Shown here: one piece after another, positions 63,901-64,000 of the stretch | How the letters are laid out: each line of letters begins with the position of its first letter | How positions within the stretch are numbered: position 1 is the first letter of the stretch | The notes under the pieces: generated by a model | What the model saw: only the letters and a program-made list of their open reading frames with translations | What the model was told of the DNA's origin: nothing | Databases searched by the model: none | Assembly (NCBI GenBank): GCA_029783825.1 | Contig: JAREIK010010306.1 | Coordinates: 2,501 to 66,500, forward strand | DNA from: Sapria himalayana | Lineage: Eukaryota > Streptophyta > Magnoliopsida > Malpighiales > Rafflesiaceae | DNA length: 64,000 nucleotides | Direction of reading: 5' to 3' | Position numbers and translations under genes: made by a program

Positions 63901-64000
63901 ATTATCATACCTAAATATAGTATTCACATATAACAAAAATTTAAAAATTGTTATATTTTCAAAGTTTATAACCTACAAAGATGAGAAAAAATAACAAAAA
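60930..64000 (-). repeat. 590-bp satellite array, reverse orientation, part 3
   Basis: Ladder landmarks near 61515, 62250, 62845 and 63440. The subtype order after the hAT matches that after hAT copy 1, apart from the extra partial monomer there. The array continues past the window end. Confidence 0.95.

Noticed and set aside
25601..64000. Calling the 590-bp satellite centromeric
   Set aside because: Higher-order structure and embedded transposons are compatible with a centromere but equally with pericentromeric or subtelomeric heterochromatin. Nothing in the sequence decides this.

Overview
The window looks like repeat-dominated nuclear DNA of a flowering plant, probably heterochromatin. 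The evidence is a decayed En/Spm (CACTA) transposase with the plant-type domain order Transpos_assoc, Transposase_21, DUF4218 and DUF4216; two hAT elements of the plant zf-BED/RICESLEEPER type; very high A+T; and several kinds of long tandem repeats. I see no intact host gene, no tRNA or rRNA gene, and nothing bacterial or organellar. I cannot name the species.

Layout. 1-9376 is a degenerate GATA/GACA tetranucleotide array split by about 265 bases of non-array DNA at 5004-5267. The same DNA follows the array again at 9377, so array plus flank has been tandemly duplicated (offset 4.4-4.9 kb). From 9377 to about 18.1 kb lies the remains of a CACTA element on the minus strand: a TnpD-like transposase (about 18.06 to 14.4 kb), a TnpA-like coiled-coil gene (14.27 to 13.84 kb), a second copy of the TnpA tail (10.1 to 9.9 kb), and between them a 0.9-1.15 kb unit present three times, each carrying a GCN/ACN-type trinucleotide tract. 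A purine (GA) tract lies at 18.36-18.75 kb, and a roughly 550-bp AT-rich tandem repeat at 19.04-20.46 kb. 20.46-25.6 kb is mixed non-coding DNA with hairpins, a decayed telomere-like tract and a higher-GC island.

25.6 kb to the end is a satellite of about 590-bp AT-rich monomers. Each typical monomer carries a long palindrome centred on GGTTATAACC and a degenerate 8-bp ladder resembling TTTAGG-type telomere repeats. The array runs in one orientation to about 39.795 kb, flips there, and continues in the opposite orientation to 64 kb. Monomer subtypes recur in the same order in both arms. In the right arm a block of about 13 kb is duplicated and carries the same hAT insertion twice (44,204-47,554 and 57,222-60,921), with CTAAATGC-type 8-bp target duplications.

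No genes work together here in a cellular pathway. What can be read is the order of events: satellite growth, inversion, hAT insertion into one monomer, amplification of the carrying block, then separate decay of the two hAT copies. Nearly all apparent open reading frames are by-products of stop-poor repeats.
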